Assembly (NCBI GenBank): GCA_016712345.1 | Contig: JADJRH010000001.1 | Location: 4,777,001-4,841,000, forward strand | Length of the DNA: 64,000 nucleotides | Source of the DNA: Polyangiaceae bacterium | GTDB taxonomy: Bacteria; Myxococcota_A; Polyangia; Polyangiales; Polyangiaceae | Direction of reading: 5' to 3' | Part shown: positions 16,627-25,160 of the stretch, one piece after another | Numbering within the stretch: the first letter of the stretch is position 1 | Layout: every line of letters begins with the position of its first letter | Notes under the pieces: model-generated | Seen by the model: the letters and a program-made list of their open reading frames with translations, nothing else | Databases searched by the model: none | What the model was told of the DNA's origin: nothing | Position numbers and translations under genes: made by a program

Positions 16627-18093
16627 ATGCTGCGAATCTACCAAGTCAACACCGCGACCTGGCTTCATTCACTCAGCGCCCAGGCCAACCTTCCCATCAC
16701 CCTCGCCGACATCCCCGATTCCGCCGTCGACCTCATCTCCCAATTGGGAGTCAACTGCGTCTGGCTCATGGGTGTTTGGGAACGCAGCCCCGCCGGTCGC
16801 CAAATAGCCCTCACGCATCCCGATCTTCAAAAAGAGTACACCCGCGCTCTACCCAACGTCCAGCCGTCCGACGTTGCCGGTTCTCCCTATTGCATTCGCG
16901 GTTATTCGGTCGACCCCATGTTTGGAACCGCGGCCGACCTGGCTTCTTTTCGAAAACGCCTCGCGAACCGCGGTATGAAACTCATCCTCGACTTCGTTCC
17001 CAACCATGTCGCGGTAGACCATCCCTGGGTGGAAACCCACCCCGAATACCTCCTTCAAGCCTTGCCCGAAGTTGCGCAGGCCGACACGTCCACGTTTTTT
17101 CAAGCGCCCGGCGGAGCCTTTTTCGCCCACGGCAAAGACCCGTATTTTCCCGCGTGGACAGACACTCTTCAGGTAAACGCGTTTCACCCGCAGCTTCGGC
17201 GCGCCACCATTTCCACTCTACTCTCCATTGCCGCCCAGTGTGATGGTGTCCGGTGTGACATGGCCATGCTCCTCACCTCGGCCGTGTTCTCAAAAACATG
17301 GGGAAAAATCGCTTCCAACCCACCCGCCGTGGACTATTGGGAAGAAATCATCCCATCGGTCAAATCGGCTTTCCCCAACTTCACCTTCATGGCAGAAGTG
17401 TATTGGGATTTAGAATGGCAACTCATTCAACAAGGCTTCAACTTCGCGTACGACAAACGCCTGTACGACAGGCTCCTGCATGAAAGTGCAGGCTCTATTC
17501 GCGCGCATTTGCAGGCCGATCTCACCTACCAGTCCCACCTTGTTCGCTTTCTCGAAAATCACGACGAACCGCGCGCCATGGTCACCTTCGGCCCTGAACG
17601 TGTTCGCGCCGCCGCGATTCTCATTTCCACCCTTCCAGGCGCGCTGATCCTTCACGAAGGTCAGGAACTTGGGCACCGCATCAAGTTACCCGTTCAACTC
17701 CACCGCCGCCCGGTAGAATCGTCCGACCTGAACCTGCGGGATTTTTATCAAAATCTCCTTACAAAATGGGCCGCCCCCACATACCCGCCTTCCACATACC
17801 ATTCCATTCCAGCTACCCCACATCCTTTCCAACCCAACGGCCATCAAGAGCTGATCGCTCACAGCTACCATCATCAAAACCGCGCCCGCCTCGTGGTTGT
17901 CAATTGGTCAAACCGCCATGTCCAAGGCTACCTGCCACTGGGGCACCTCCCGCTCTCAGGAGACACCGTAACCCTCCTCGACCAGCTCACCGGAATTGTG
18001 TACACACGCAACGTGCCGGACCTCCGTTCACCCGGCCTGCACGTTATTCTGGCGCCATGGCAGGCGCACGTGTTTGAGATCGCAGCCGCTTGA
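16627..18093 (+). CDS. GH13 alpha-amylase family protein
   Basis: 488 residues, no signal peptide, so probably cytoplasmic. The GH13 (beta/alpha)8 barrel motifs are present: region I 'ILDFVPNHVAVDH', region II 'CDGVRCDMAML' with the nucleophile Asp211, region III 'FMAEVYWD' with the acid/base Glu257, and region IV 'FLENHDEPRA' with Asp313. All three catalytic carboxylates are therefore in place. A C-terminal beta domain follows. The family includes amylases, maltosyl-transferring and trehalose-metabolising enzymes; the exact reaction cannot be told. It begins 26 bases after the permease gene, possibly as part of that transcript, though function gives no reason for it. Confidence 0.85.
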   Translation: MLRIYQVNTATWLHSLSAQANLPITLADIPDSAVDLISQLGVNCVWLMGVWERSPAGRQIALTHPDLQKEYTRALPNVQPSDVAGSPYCIRGYSVDPMFGTAADLASFRKRLANRGMKLILDFVPNHVAVDHPWVETHPEYLLQALPEVAQADTSTFFQAPGGAFFAHGKDPYFPAWTDTLQVNAFHPQLRRATISTLLSIAAQCDGVRCDMAMLLTSAVFSKTWGKIASNPPAVDYWEEIIPSVKSAFPNFTFMAEVYWDLEWQLIQQGFNFAYDKRLYDRLLHESAGSIRAHLQADLTYQSHLVRFLENHDEPRAMVTFGPERVRAAAILISTLPGALILHEGQELGHRIKLPVQLHRRPVESSDLNLRDFYQNLLTKWAAPTYPPSTYHSIPATPHPFQPNGHQELIAHSYHHQNRARLVVVNWSNRHVQGYLPLGHLPLSGDTVTLLDQLTGIVYTRNVPDLRSPGLHVILAPWQAHVFEIAAA

Positions 18094-18189
18094 ACGCGCC
18101 GCCCCCAATGGCGACAATTGTTTCCTTGACAAGGGCATGGCTGCTGCTGTGAGCTAACTTCGACGATCTCCTCAAGGTTCCACCCCAAC

Positions 18190-19866
18190 ATGAAACGTCC
18201 TCTCCTATTCCTCAACGCAGCGGCGTTCGGTGCCCTCACGCTGGCTCTACCCATCGCGTCGCACGCCGATGAGCCACCGCAGCCACCTCCGGCGGTCCCC
18301 TCCGCGCCCGCGCCCACGCCCACCCAAGCGGCTGCACCCACCCCACCTCCCGCGGCTGAAACAGTGTACGCCGTTCAGGGGCAGACCAAACCCGGCGATG
18401 TTCCCGCGGCGGCTTTCGTGGCATTCGGTCGAGCGCGTGAGTACACACCCCTCGTTTCATTCAAACCCGGCGGAGTTGCTCTTCAGGCTTACGCTCACCT
18501 CGCCTTCCGGGGAGAAGGGGTCAGCTCGTTTGCCGTCGACAACACCGGAAACACCTTTCAAACAGGTGCCGTCATTTCACCCCAGGTTCGGCTCGGCGCC
18601 CAGTTTGACACGGGGAAGGTGCTCAAATACGTGAACCTCCACGCCGAGTACGAACACGATCTACCCACGGGGTATTGGGCAAGTGACACCCCGGTAGAAG
18701 GCATAGGGCTCCCCGCTTCCTCCCCCGCCATCGATCATCAACTTCGCAAAGCGTACCTTCGCGCTTCGTTTGACCGCTACCTCCATATTGGCGGCGGATT
18801 TATGACCAATCAGTTCGGTCTCGGTCTACTCGCCAACGACGGCGCTCAGGGCAACTGGGCCCCCGGCAGTGGAAGGTTTGCCGACAACCGCTCCGGTGAC
18901 CGCGTTTTGCGCGGTTTCTTGGGCACCGGCCCCCTGTCAGATCTCGGCTTTACCGCCACGTTTGCGGTTGACCAAGTTCAGGGAGACGATGTTCTCCTTC
19001 CCGGCGACAGTGCCTACCAAATCATCGGCACCGCCTCGGTTGGGTATGGTAAACCGTGGGGAGCCGGTCTCTTCGTTGTACAACGCCACCAAGATACTGA
19101 AGGCGGCGCCCGTATCGATGCAACCGTTGTTGACTTCACCGCCCGGTATAGTCGAGTGATGCCGGGCTACGTTGTATCCATGGAGGGTGAATTGGCCGTT
19201 GTCACCGGTGATACAACCCTCGCCCCCACGCCTGAATTTCCGGTTCACAAACTCCGTCAAATCGGCGCCGCGCTTCGCACCACCTTGCGTACACACTACT
19301 TCGGCGGCGTGATCGATCTTCTCTACTTCTCCGGCGACGGCAACCCCGATGACCAGGTTCAATCCGCCTTCAAGGCCGATCCCAACTTCGAAACGGGCCT
19401 CTTGTTATTCAGGTACGTGATGGCCGCCCAAACGGGCCGTTCCGCCGTCACCGCCGCCAATCTAGAACTTGTGGGTGAACCCGCTCAAGACCTTGACCGT
19501 CTACCCACCCGCGGTTCACCTTCCAATGCCTTCGTGCTCTTCCCGCGTTTTATGTACCGCCCCGTCGACGGGCTTGAAGCAACAGCGGGCCTCCTACTCG
19601 CATGGAGTCAGGCCCCCCTGTTTGACCCGTTGAACAGCCGCGTGAGCGGCGGGATCATCACCAATTCTCTCGGCGGCAAACCCGGATCTTACCTCGGTAC
19701 AGAAATCGACTTGGGAGCCCGCCATCGCATGATTCTCGGCGGCACCGAGCTAACCCTCGGGGTTGAAGGTGCACTCTTTCTACCCGGTGACGCCTTCGTC
19801 GACGTAGAAGGCAAAACAATGGATCCCGTACTTGGTGGCCGCGCCCTCCTGGGCTTTAAGCTCTAA
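18190..19866 (+). CDS. Hypothetical outer-membrane porin-like barrel
   Basis: 558 residues. Signal peptide at 1-26 (ends 'ALPIASHA'), a Pro/Ala-rich segment to about residue 65, then ~480 residues of alternating strands rich in aromatic residues, with the pattern of a large outer-membrane barrel ('AYLRASFDRYLHIGGGFMTN', 'GAGLFVVQRHQDTEGGARI', 'NAFVLFPRFMYRP') and a final 'GGRALLGFKL'. It resembles alginate-export/porin-type barrels in general form only; I cannot name a family. The next gene starts 20 bases downstream behind an AAGGAG site, so the barrel and the large secreted hydrolase are probably made together. Confidence 0.65.
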   Translation: MKRPLLFLNAAAFGALTLALPIASHADEPPQPPPAVPSAPAPTPTQAAAPTPPPAAETVYAVQGQTKPGDVPAAAFVAFGRAREYTPLVSFKPGGVALQAYAHLAFRGEGVSSFAVDNTGNTFQTGAVISPQVRLGAQFDTGKVLKYVNLHAEYEHDLPTGYWASDTPVEGIGLPASSPAIDHQLRKAYLRASFDRYLHIGGGFMTNQFGLGLLANDGAQGNWAPGSGRFADNRSGDRVLRGFLGTGPLSDLGFTATFAVDQVQGDDVLLPGDSAYQIIGTASVGYGKPWGAGLFVVQRHQDTEGGARIDATVVDFTARYSRVMPGYVVSMEGELAVVTGDTTLAPTPEFPVHKLRQIGAALRTTLRTHYFGGVIDLLYFSGDGNPDDQVQSAFKADPNFETGLLLFRYVMAAQTGRSAVTAANLELVGEPAQDLDRLPTRGSPSNAFVLFPRFMYRPVDGLEATAGLLLAWSQAPLFDPLNSRVSGGIITNSLGGKPGSYLGTEIDLGARHRMILGGTELTLGVEGALFLPGDAFVDVEGKTMDPVLGGRALLGFKL

Positions 19867-19886
19867 GATCGAGAAGGAGAACCAAC

Positions 19887-22800
19887 GTGAGAAACTACCT
19901 GATCCGCACCCCTCATGCCTCGCGTTTTTCCCTTTCTTCCACGTGGAAGGGCGCTGTTATTGCTCCACTGTGTACACTTGTCACCGCGGCTTTTGCCGGC
20001 CCCAGTTGTACGGGTTTACAAGTGGAGGGGCTTGCCCCAGCGCAGGCGGCTGAAACCACCGTCAAAATGGATTTCTACCACAAACCCCTGCCCGACATAC
20101 CGCTCCCCAATGACATTGCCACCCGGTATGATGAAAGTTCGGCCACCGGTCGCCGCATTAATGCCTCCATGGTGTCGCCCACCGCATTTGAGTCGGGGGT
20201 TCGCCGCCGTATTGACCAGCTCGACGGTTGGGGCGTCTATCAACCCATCGCCATCCCATTTCAGGGCAAACCGCTTGATGTCCAGTCCATCCTGAGCGGC
20301 CACCGCGACGCCGATTACAACTTTGACAACGATGTTGTGTACCTTGTCAATGTTGACCAAAAGAGTGCCAACTACGGTGAAAAGCGCGCGCTTGACCTTG
20401 GCAACGGCAACTACCCCGTTGTGCTTCAGCGCCGCGATAACTACTGGAAAAACGACCCTCGGGTAGACACCCTGTCCATCCTGTACGAAGAAGCGGACGA
20501 AGACAAAAACGGTAACGGCGTTCTCGATCCCGGTGAAGACACCGACGCCGACGGCGTGCTCGACGTTCCCAACTATCTCCCCGGTGCAGATCCCGATCCT
20601 ACCGATCTTGCCGCTCGCGCCGACGCGCTCATGACCTTCTACGAGCGTGAAACCAACACCCTCATTGTTCGCCCCATGACCCCGCTCGAAGAGCGCACCA
20701 CCTACGCCGTGGTTGTCACGCGACGCCTCAAAGACGAGGCCGGCAACCCCGTTGGTTCACCTTACCCTTACATCAATCATACCGCCCAAACAGAAGCGCT
20801 TCGTCCGCTCATTTCGGTGCTCCCCAAAGGGTTAACTCTCGACGATGTGGCGTTCACCTATACCTTTACAACCCAAACCGTCCAGTCCGACATGGTCGCC
20901 GTACGCGACGGCCTCTACGGCATCGGCCCGCAGGCCCACCTGGGCAAAGACTTCCCGGCAGAAGTGGGAAGTATTGAACAAATGCGCGATGCAGAATCTT
21001 ACCCCGGCGCCGTTAACCTGAATGTCATGTACGGTGAAGATTGGCTCAAAGCTCTCCCCACCGTTTTAGAAAATCTTCTCGGCCAAGACCCCGATTCTGA
21101 GGGGTACAAAGTCGCCCTGAAAAGCTACGAATATGTCGACTACTTTGTCGTCGGCAGCTTCCAATCTCCCCAGCTTTTTGCCCGTCGCGATGATGAAGGC
21201 AACCTCCTTCCCTACGACGACCAAAGCTGGCCCGGAAACCTCCACTCCACGGCGGCGCCCACCTTCCCTGAAACGGTCTACTTTACCCTCGCCGTTCCAC
21301 GCAAAGAAGTCAGCGTTCGCAAAGAGGGTAAACCCGCCCCCACTGTCATTGTCGGCCATGGGTATGGAAGCAGCCGTTTCGACGGTATGCAGTTTGCCGG
21401 TTTCCTGGCTACCCACGGCCTCGCAACTCTGTCTATTGACTGCCCTTCCCACGGCATCAACGTTGACAACGCCACGGCCACTCTTGCCAAAGGTGTCCTC
21501 GGCGGATTTGGCATCGGCGCCGGAGCAGAAGCCGTATTCAAAGACCGGGCGTTTGACCAAAACAACGACGGCAACAAAGACTCGGGTGCCGACTATTGGA
21601 GTGCCTACCTCTTCCATACCCGCGACATGGTTCGTCAGAGCGCTCTCGACTACATGCAGCTTATCCGCGTATTTTCCGCATTTGACGGTAAGACAAAGTG
21701 GAAATATGACGTAAACGGTGACGGTCAAAACGAAATTGCCGGTGACTTTGACGCCGATGGGAATATCGATGCGGGCGGCTCGGCAGAATGGCACATGATG
21801 GGAGGTTCGCTCGGCGGCATCATGAGCATGTACATGGCCGGGGTAGAACCCAAACTCACCGCCGTTGCACCTGTGTCCGGCGGCGGCGGATTGGGAGACA
21901 TCGGCATTCGCTCCAAACAGGGTGGCGTGCCTGAAGCCTTTATTCTCCGCGGAATGGGCCCGCTCTTCGCCGGCACAATCGATTCAGCCACCGGCAAAAC
22001 CCGCCTTGAACAAATCGCGCCCGACCTAAACGATGCTCGCATTCTACCCATCGCAGATGTCGAAGGCGTCAAAGAAAGTGACACCATGATTGTCACCAAC
22101 CTACGCAGTGGTGAACGCGGCTGTGGGTATGTCCTGCCCGGAGGCACCGTGCGCGCATCCGTCGCGTGTGATGTCAACGACCCGGTTGAAATTTCGTTCT
22201 ACCAGGGTGAACAAATTCAGGGAACTGAATGTGAGTTGAAAGAGAGCGCACCGGGCGCAACTGCGACCGTCAAAACGTGGGAAATCGGCGGCGTATTCCA
22301 AAACGTGGATATTGAAAAAGGCACCCCTCTCAGCGCTGTGACAGAAGGGTTGGGCCTTCGCCGCGCCAATCCTGAATTTCGGCGTTTCCAGGGCATTGGG
22401 CAGCTGATTATCGATCTCGGCGACCCCGCCAACTTTGCCCGTTACGCGCTCCTTCAACCGCTCAAATTTGGAAACGGGGAAGAGACAGGCACCCACTCGC
22501 TTGTCATTACAACCATGGGTGACATGAACGTTCCCGTTTCATCCGGGATCACGTACGCCCGCGCCGCCGGGTTAATTGACTTTATGCGCACCGACGCTCG
22601 CTACGGTAAACCCGTCAACCAAGAGTTGCTCGACGATTATACCGCCGAAGCGGCCTACAACATCGGCCGGTATTTTGACCCAAGCGGCAACCCTGTTCAC
22701 CTGGATATCGAAAACTTCAGCCAAGGAACTGACCTCTGGGGTGCAAGCATTCCTCGAAAAGAAAATCCCTACCGCTTGGGAATGGACAAAACCGACGCCC

Positions 22801-23123
22801 TCGGTGGAAAGTCCGCCGCGATCTTCCCGTATACAGTGCCTGAAGGTCAACACGGGTTTGACCAACCCGGTGAAATGACAGATCGCTTCCGCAAGCAGTG
22901 CAAAGCCACATGCGCAACCCCGGGCGAGGGAGATCCCTGCGGCTGCGACAATCAAAAAACCTTCGACATCGGCCTCTTCATGTTCCACATGGTAGGCCGC
23001 TATTTCGCGAGCGGTGGAACCTTCCTTTCCGCCGACCTGTGCCAAAGCGCCAACGACTGTACAGGTAAACCCTTCGCGTGGTCGGCCCCGCCGCCCCAAC
23101 GCGACGTTTCCACTCTGCCGTAA
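19887..23123 (+). CDS. Very large secreted alpha/beta hydrolase (lipase/esterase-like)
   Basis: 1078 residues from GTG 19887, behind a good GAAGGAGA site. The N-terminus has a secretion signal, with a lipobox-like 'AGPSC' at about residue 41. The central part holds a hydrolase core: 'VIVGHGYGSSRFDGM' (oxyanion HG), 'LATLSIDCPSHG', and the nucleophile elbow GGSLGG with Ser641. Calcium-binding-like acidic loops occur in 'DEDKNGNGVLDPGEDTDADG' and 'DVNGDGQNEIAGDFDADGN', as in thrombospondin type 3 or EF-hand-like repeats. Cys-rich tail at the end. Overall this suggests a cell-surface or extracellular esterase/lipase; substrate unknown. The protein is much longer than a simple lipase. Confidence 0.7.
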   Translation: MRNYLIRTPHASRFSLSSTWKGAVIAPLCTLVTAAFAGPSCTGLQVEGLAPAQAAETTVKMDFYHKPLPDIPLPNDIATRYDESSATGRRINASMVSPTAFESGVRRRIDQLDGWGVYQPIAIPFQGKPLDVQSILSGHRDADYNFDNDVVYLVNVDQKSANYGEKRALDLGNGNYPVVLQRRDNYWKNDPRVDTLSILYEEADEDKNGNGVLDPGEDTDADGVLDVPNYLPGADPDPTDLAARADALMTFYERETNTLIVRPMTPLEERTTYAVVVTRRLKDEAGNPVGSPYPYINHTAQTEALRPLISVLPKGLTLDDVAFTYTFTTQTVQSDMVAVRDGLYGIGPQAHLGKDFPAEVGSIEQMRDAESYPGAVNLNVMYGEDWLKALPTVLENLLGQDPDSEGYKVALKSYEYVDYFVVGSFQSPQLFARRDDEGNLLPYDDQSWPGNLHSTAAPTFPETVYFTLAVPRKEVSVRKEGKPAPTVIVGHGYGSSRFDGMQFAGFLATHGLATLSIDCPSHGINVDNATATLAKGVLGGFGIGAGAEAVFKDRAFDQNNDGNKDSGADYWSAYLFHTRDMVRQSALDYMQLIRVFSAFDGKTKWKYDVNGDGQNEIAGDFDADGNIDAGGSAEWHMMGGSLGGIMSMYMAGVEPKLTAVAPVSGGGGLGDIGIRSKQGGVPEAFILRGMGPLFAGTIDSATGKTRLEQIAPDLNDARILPIADVEGVKESDTMIVTNLRSGERGCGYVLPGGTVRASVACDVNDPVEISFYQGEQIQGTECELKESAPGATATVKTWEIGGVFQNVDIEKGTPLSAVTEGLGLRRANPEFRRFQGIGQLIIDLGDPANFARYALLQPLKFGNGEETGTHSLVITTMGDMNVPVSSGITYARAAGLIDFMRTDARYGKPVNQELLDDYTAEAAYNIGRYFDPSGNPVHLDIENFSQGTDLWGASIPRKENPYRLGMDKTDALGGKSAAIFPYTVPEGQHGFDQPGEMTDRFRKQCKATCATPGEGDPCGCDNQKTFDIGLFMFHMVGRYFASGGTFLSADLCQSANDCTGKPFAWSAPPPQRDVSTLP

Positions 23124-23124
23124 C

Positions 23125-23664
23125 ATGACTCCATCCGAGACAACAGCCAACTTTCGCGACGTGGGTGAAGCGCTGAGTCTCTGGATCGATCCCCCGCCCA
23201 TCCCTATGGGTAAACTCCACCGCGGTGGTAAGTTTGACCTGCTCGCCACCGCGGCCGAGTTGGGCAACCCCAAAACAATTCTAAACCTCAGACAGGGCCC
23301 CGACCCTACCCATCTTCGCGGGGTCAACTACATTCACGTTCCAGCCGCAAACGACGTTGAAAATTACAACACTTCACTCCGTGAAGTAAGAACCTGGATA
23401 TCCAAAGCCCTTTCCGCTCTCGCCAATCCTCAAACCATGTGGCCTGTGTACATCCACTGCACATCCGGTCGCGATCGCACCGGGTTGGTGGTTGCAACAG
23501 CGCTGCTTTTTGCAGGCGTTCCCCGAGAGGTGATCGTTGAAGAGTTCCTTCTGAGCGACGGGTCCGAGCGCACAATGATCGAGTCCGCGCTGGAATCCAT
23601 TGTCAAAGGTAAACCCTTAGAAGTGGATATCCAGGCGCTCAAAAGCGCCCTGATAAGGAGCTAG
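23125..23664 (+). CDS. Protein tyrosine phosphatase (DSP/PTP-like)
   Basis: 179 residues; the ATG at 23125 follows the previous TAA by one base. The active-site loop HCTSGRDRTG at 111-120 has the CX5R signature (Cys112, Arg118). The N-terminal half carries 'NFRDVGEALSL' and 'GKLHRGGKFD', which match the beginning of the tyrosine phosphatases of the Siw14/PTP_3 group. These remove phosphate from Tyr, inositol phosphates or similar substrates. No signal peptide, so it is cytoplasmic, unlike the two exported products encoded just upstream. Confidence 0.88.
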   Translation: MTPSETTANFRDVGEALSLWIDPPPIPMGKLHRGGKFDLLATAAELGNPKTILNLRQGPDPTHLRGVNYIHVPAANDVENYNTSLREVRTWISKALSALANPQTMWPVYIHCTSGRDRTGLVVATALLFAGVPREVIVEEFLLSDGSERTMIESALESIVKGKPLEVDIQALKSALIRS

Positions 23665-23748
23665 GTGACTGGTGTTTTTCTACTGCGCGCCCCGCTGACG
23701 CGTCCTCGCTGCGCGCCTCCACTGCCTCCACCGTGGACAAGATCTTTT

Positions 23749-24927
23749 CTACTTAATACTCACGGGCGGTATAACTGCCAGCCAGTCATCCGTCCACGCC
23801 CTACCCACACAATAGTCAAACACCTTATCTTCCTGAACATCAAAAAGCCGTTCACACGTGTCTTCGTCGCGCGGAAACTGACCACAATTCGCGTCGAGTT
23901 GCTTGCGAACGTCGGTTTCGCTTTGACCCCAAAGCCGAGCGCACGCAATGTTTTTCCACGTCGCTTCGTGGTCAACGAAGCCTTTTGCGTTTCGTTTGAC
24001 AATTTGAACCGGCGACATCAGACAGACCTTTCGGGCCCGCTCGGTTGCCGCCGCGTCGGTGGTAGAAAACGTGCCGTTGGGTAGACCATGCGCCACCGCA
24101 AGCACATCCACGTTGGGTATAAACAGGGGAGCGCCCGAACGTCTCCCGCACCCAAACGCGCCCCTTTCCGGTTGTTGGTAAGGGTTTTTTAACAAGAGAT
24201 CGGGAATAGCGTCGCCGTCCGCGTCAACAACGCGAGTAAAGTTGAGTTTTGCCACCGCCGTATAAAAACCGATCTTACCCTCTTTCAAAGTGTACACACT
24301 TTCCTCATCCGACAACAAAACCACCTCGTCGGTGCCGTCCCCATCATAGTCGTACAAAGCCAATGAACCGTCCCTCAGACCGTCACCCACCCGTTGAATG
24401 TACGGACCTGAAATCGCTTTCCCTTTGTCGGTAAAGTACATCAGATGCCCCTCTTGAGTGGGCTCTACCAAGCAGTTTTCGTCTTCTTGACATTGCTGTG
24501 ACGCCAAGCCGGGCAACATCGGAACAACTTGGTACTCTGACACATGGGTAACCACCCCCCACGCTCCCCCTTTCGACGCGAAACAGCCTCGAAACGGCAT
24601 GTCGTTTACAATTGGACTATTTGGAGGGCTCGAAACATCCCCTTTTTCTTCTTTTGTCAGAGCCGCCAAACAAGCCTTTTGCGCCCCATTTGCCCCTTCT
24701 GTCACGGCGGCTGGCAGCGGCCACGAAGCAACGGTCATTTCCTCGGATTTTGTAGGCCCGGGCGGGGGATCTACCATCGCCTCGCCGGTCATCGCAGCCG
24801 CCGGTGGGATGGCAACAACAATTCCCGCATCGGCGGGCCGACCGGGTGGAGTTGAACCCCCACCGCACGACAAACCCGCCATGCCAAAGAGGGTAACTGA
24901 AGCAATGTGTACGCTTCTCACATTCAC
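23749..24927 (-). CDS. Hypothetical lipoprotein with FG-GAP/calcium-like repeats
   Basis: About 392 residues. I chose GTG 24927, which has a GGAGAG site and gives a short n-region; an ATG at 24978 is in frame but lacks a ribosome site. The lipobox is MAGLSC. A Pro/Gly-rich linker is followed by two acidic loops, 'YDYDGDGTDEVVLL' and 'VDADGDAIPDLLL', which are FG-GAP/integrin-like calcium loops. Multiple cysteines suggest disulphides. Expected at the outer membrane or surface. No function can be given. It converges on the phosphatase gene. Confidence 0.6.
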   Translation of the reverse strand: MNVRSVHIASVTLFGMAGLSCGGGSTPPGRPADAGIVVAIPPAAAMTGEAMVDPPPGPTKSEEMTVASWPLPAAVTEGANGAQKACLAALTKEEKGDVSSPPNSPIVNDMPFRGCFASKGGAWGVVTHVSEYQVVPMLPGLASQQCQEDENCLVEPTQEGHLMYFTDKGKAISGPYIQRVGDGLRDGSLALYDYDGDGTDEVVLLSDEESVYTLKEGKIGFYTAVAKLNFTRVVDADGDAIPDLLLKNPYQQPERGAFGCGRRSGAPLFIPNVDVLAVAHGLPNGTFSTTDAAATERARKVCLMSPVQIVKRNAKGFVDHEATWKNIACARLWGQSETDVRKQLDANCGQFPRDEDTCERLFDVQEDKVFDYCVGRAWTDDWLAVIPPVSIK

Positions 24928-25160
24928 ACTTCTCTCCACCTGGGCGACTCCGGGCCCGCCGCGCCCCGCGCCATTCATGTGAAAAGCCCCGTGACGACCA
25001 AACGCGGCTTCACCGTTTTACCATAACGAACGCGCTCCGCATTTGTCTTTCCAAAAAAAACATCACCCCGGGGGAGCCCCACAAACCCCGCCCCAACCAT
25101 GGCGCTCACTTCAAACGCACAGCCCTTTCCGGGCTCGGTGCCGACCGTCAGGAGGAAGCC

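Noticed and set aside
18126..18160. Sigma-70 promoter before the barrel gene (TTGACA at about 18126)
   Set aside because: A good -35 word but no acceptable -10 at 16-18 bases.
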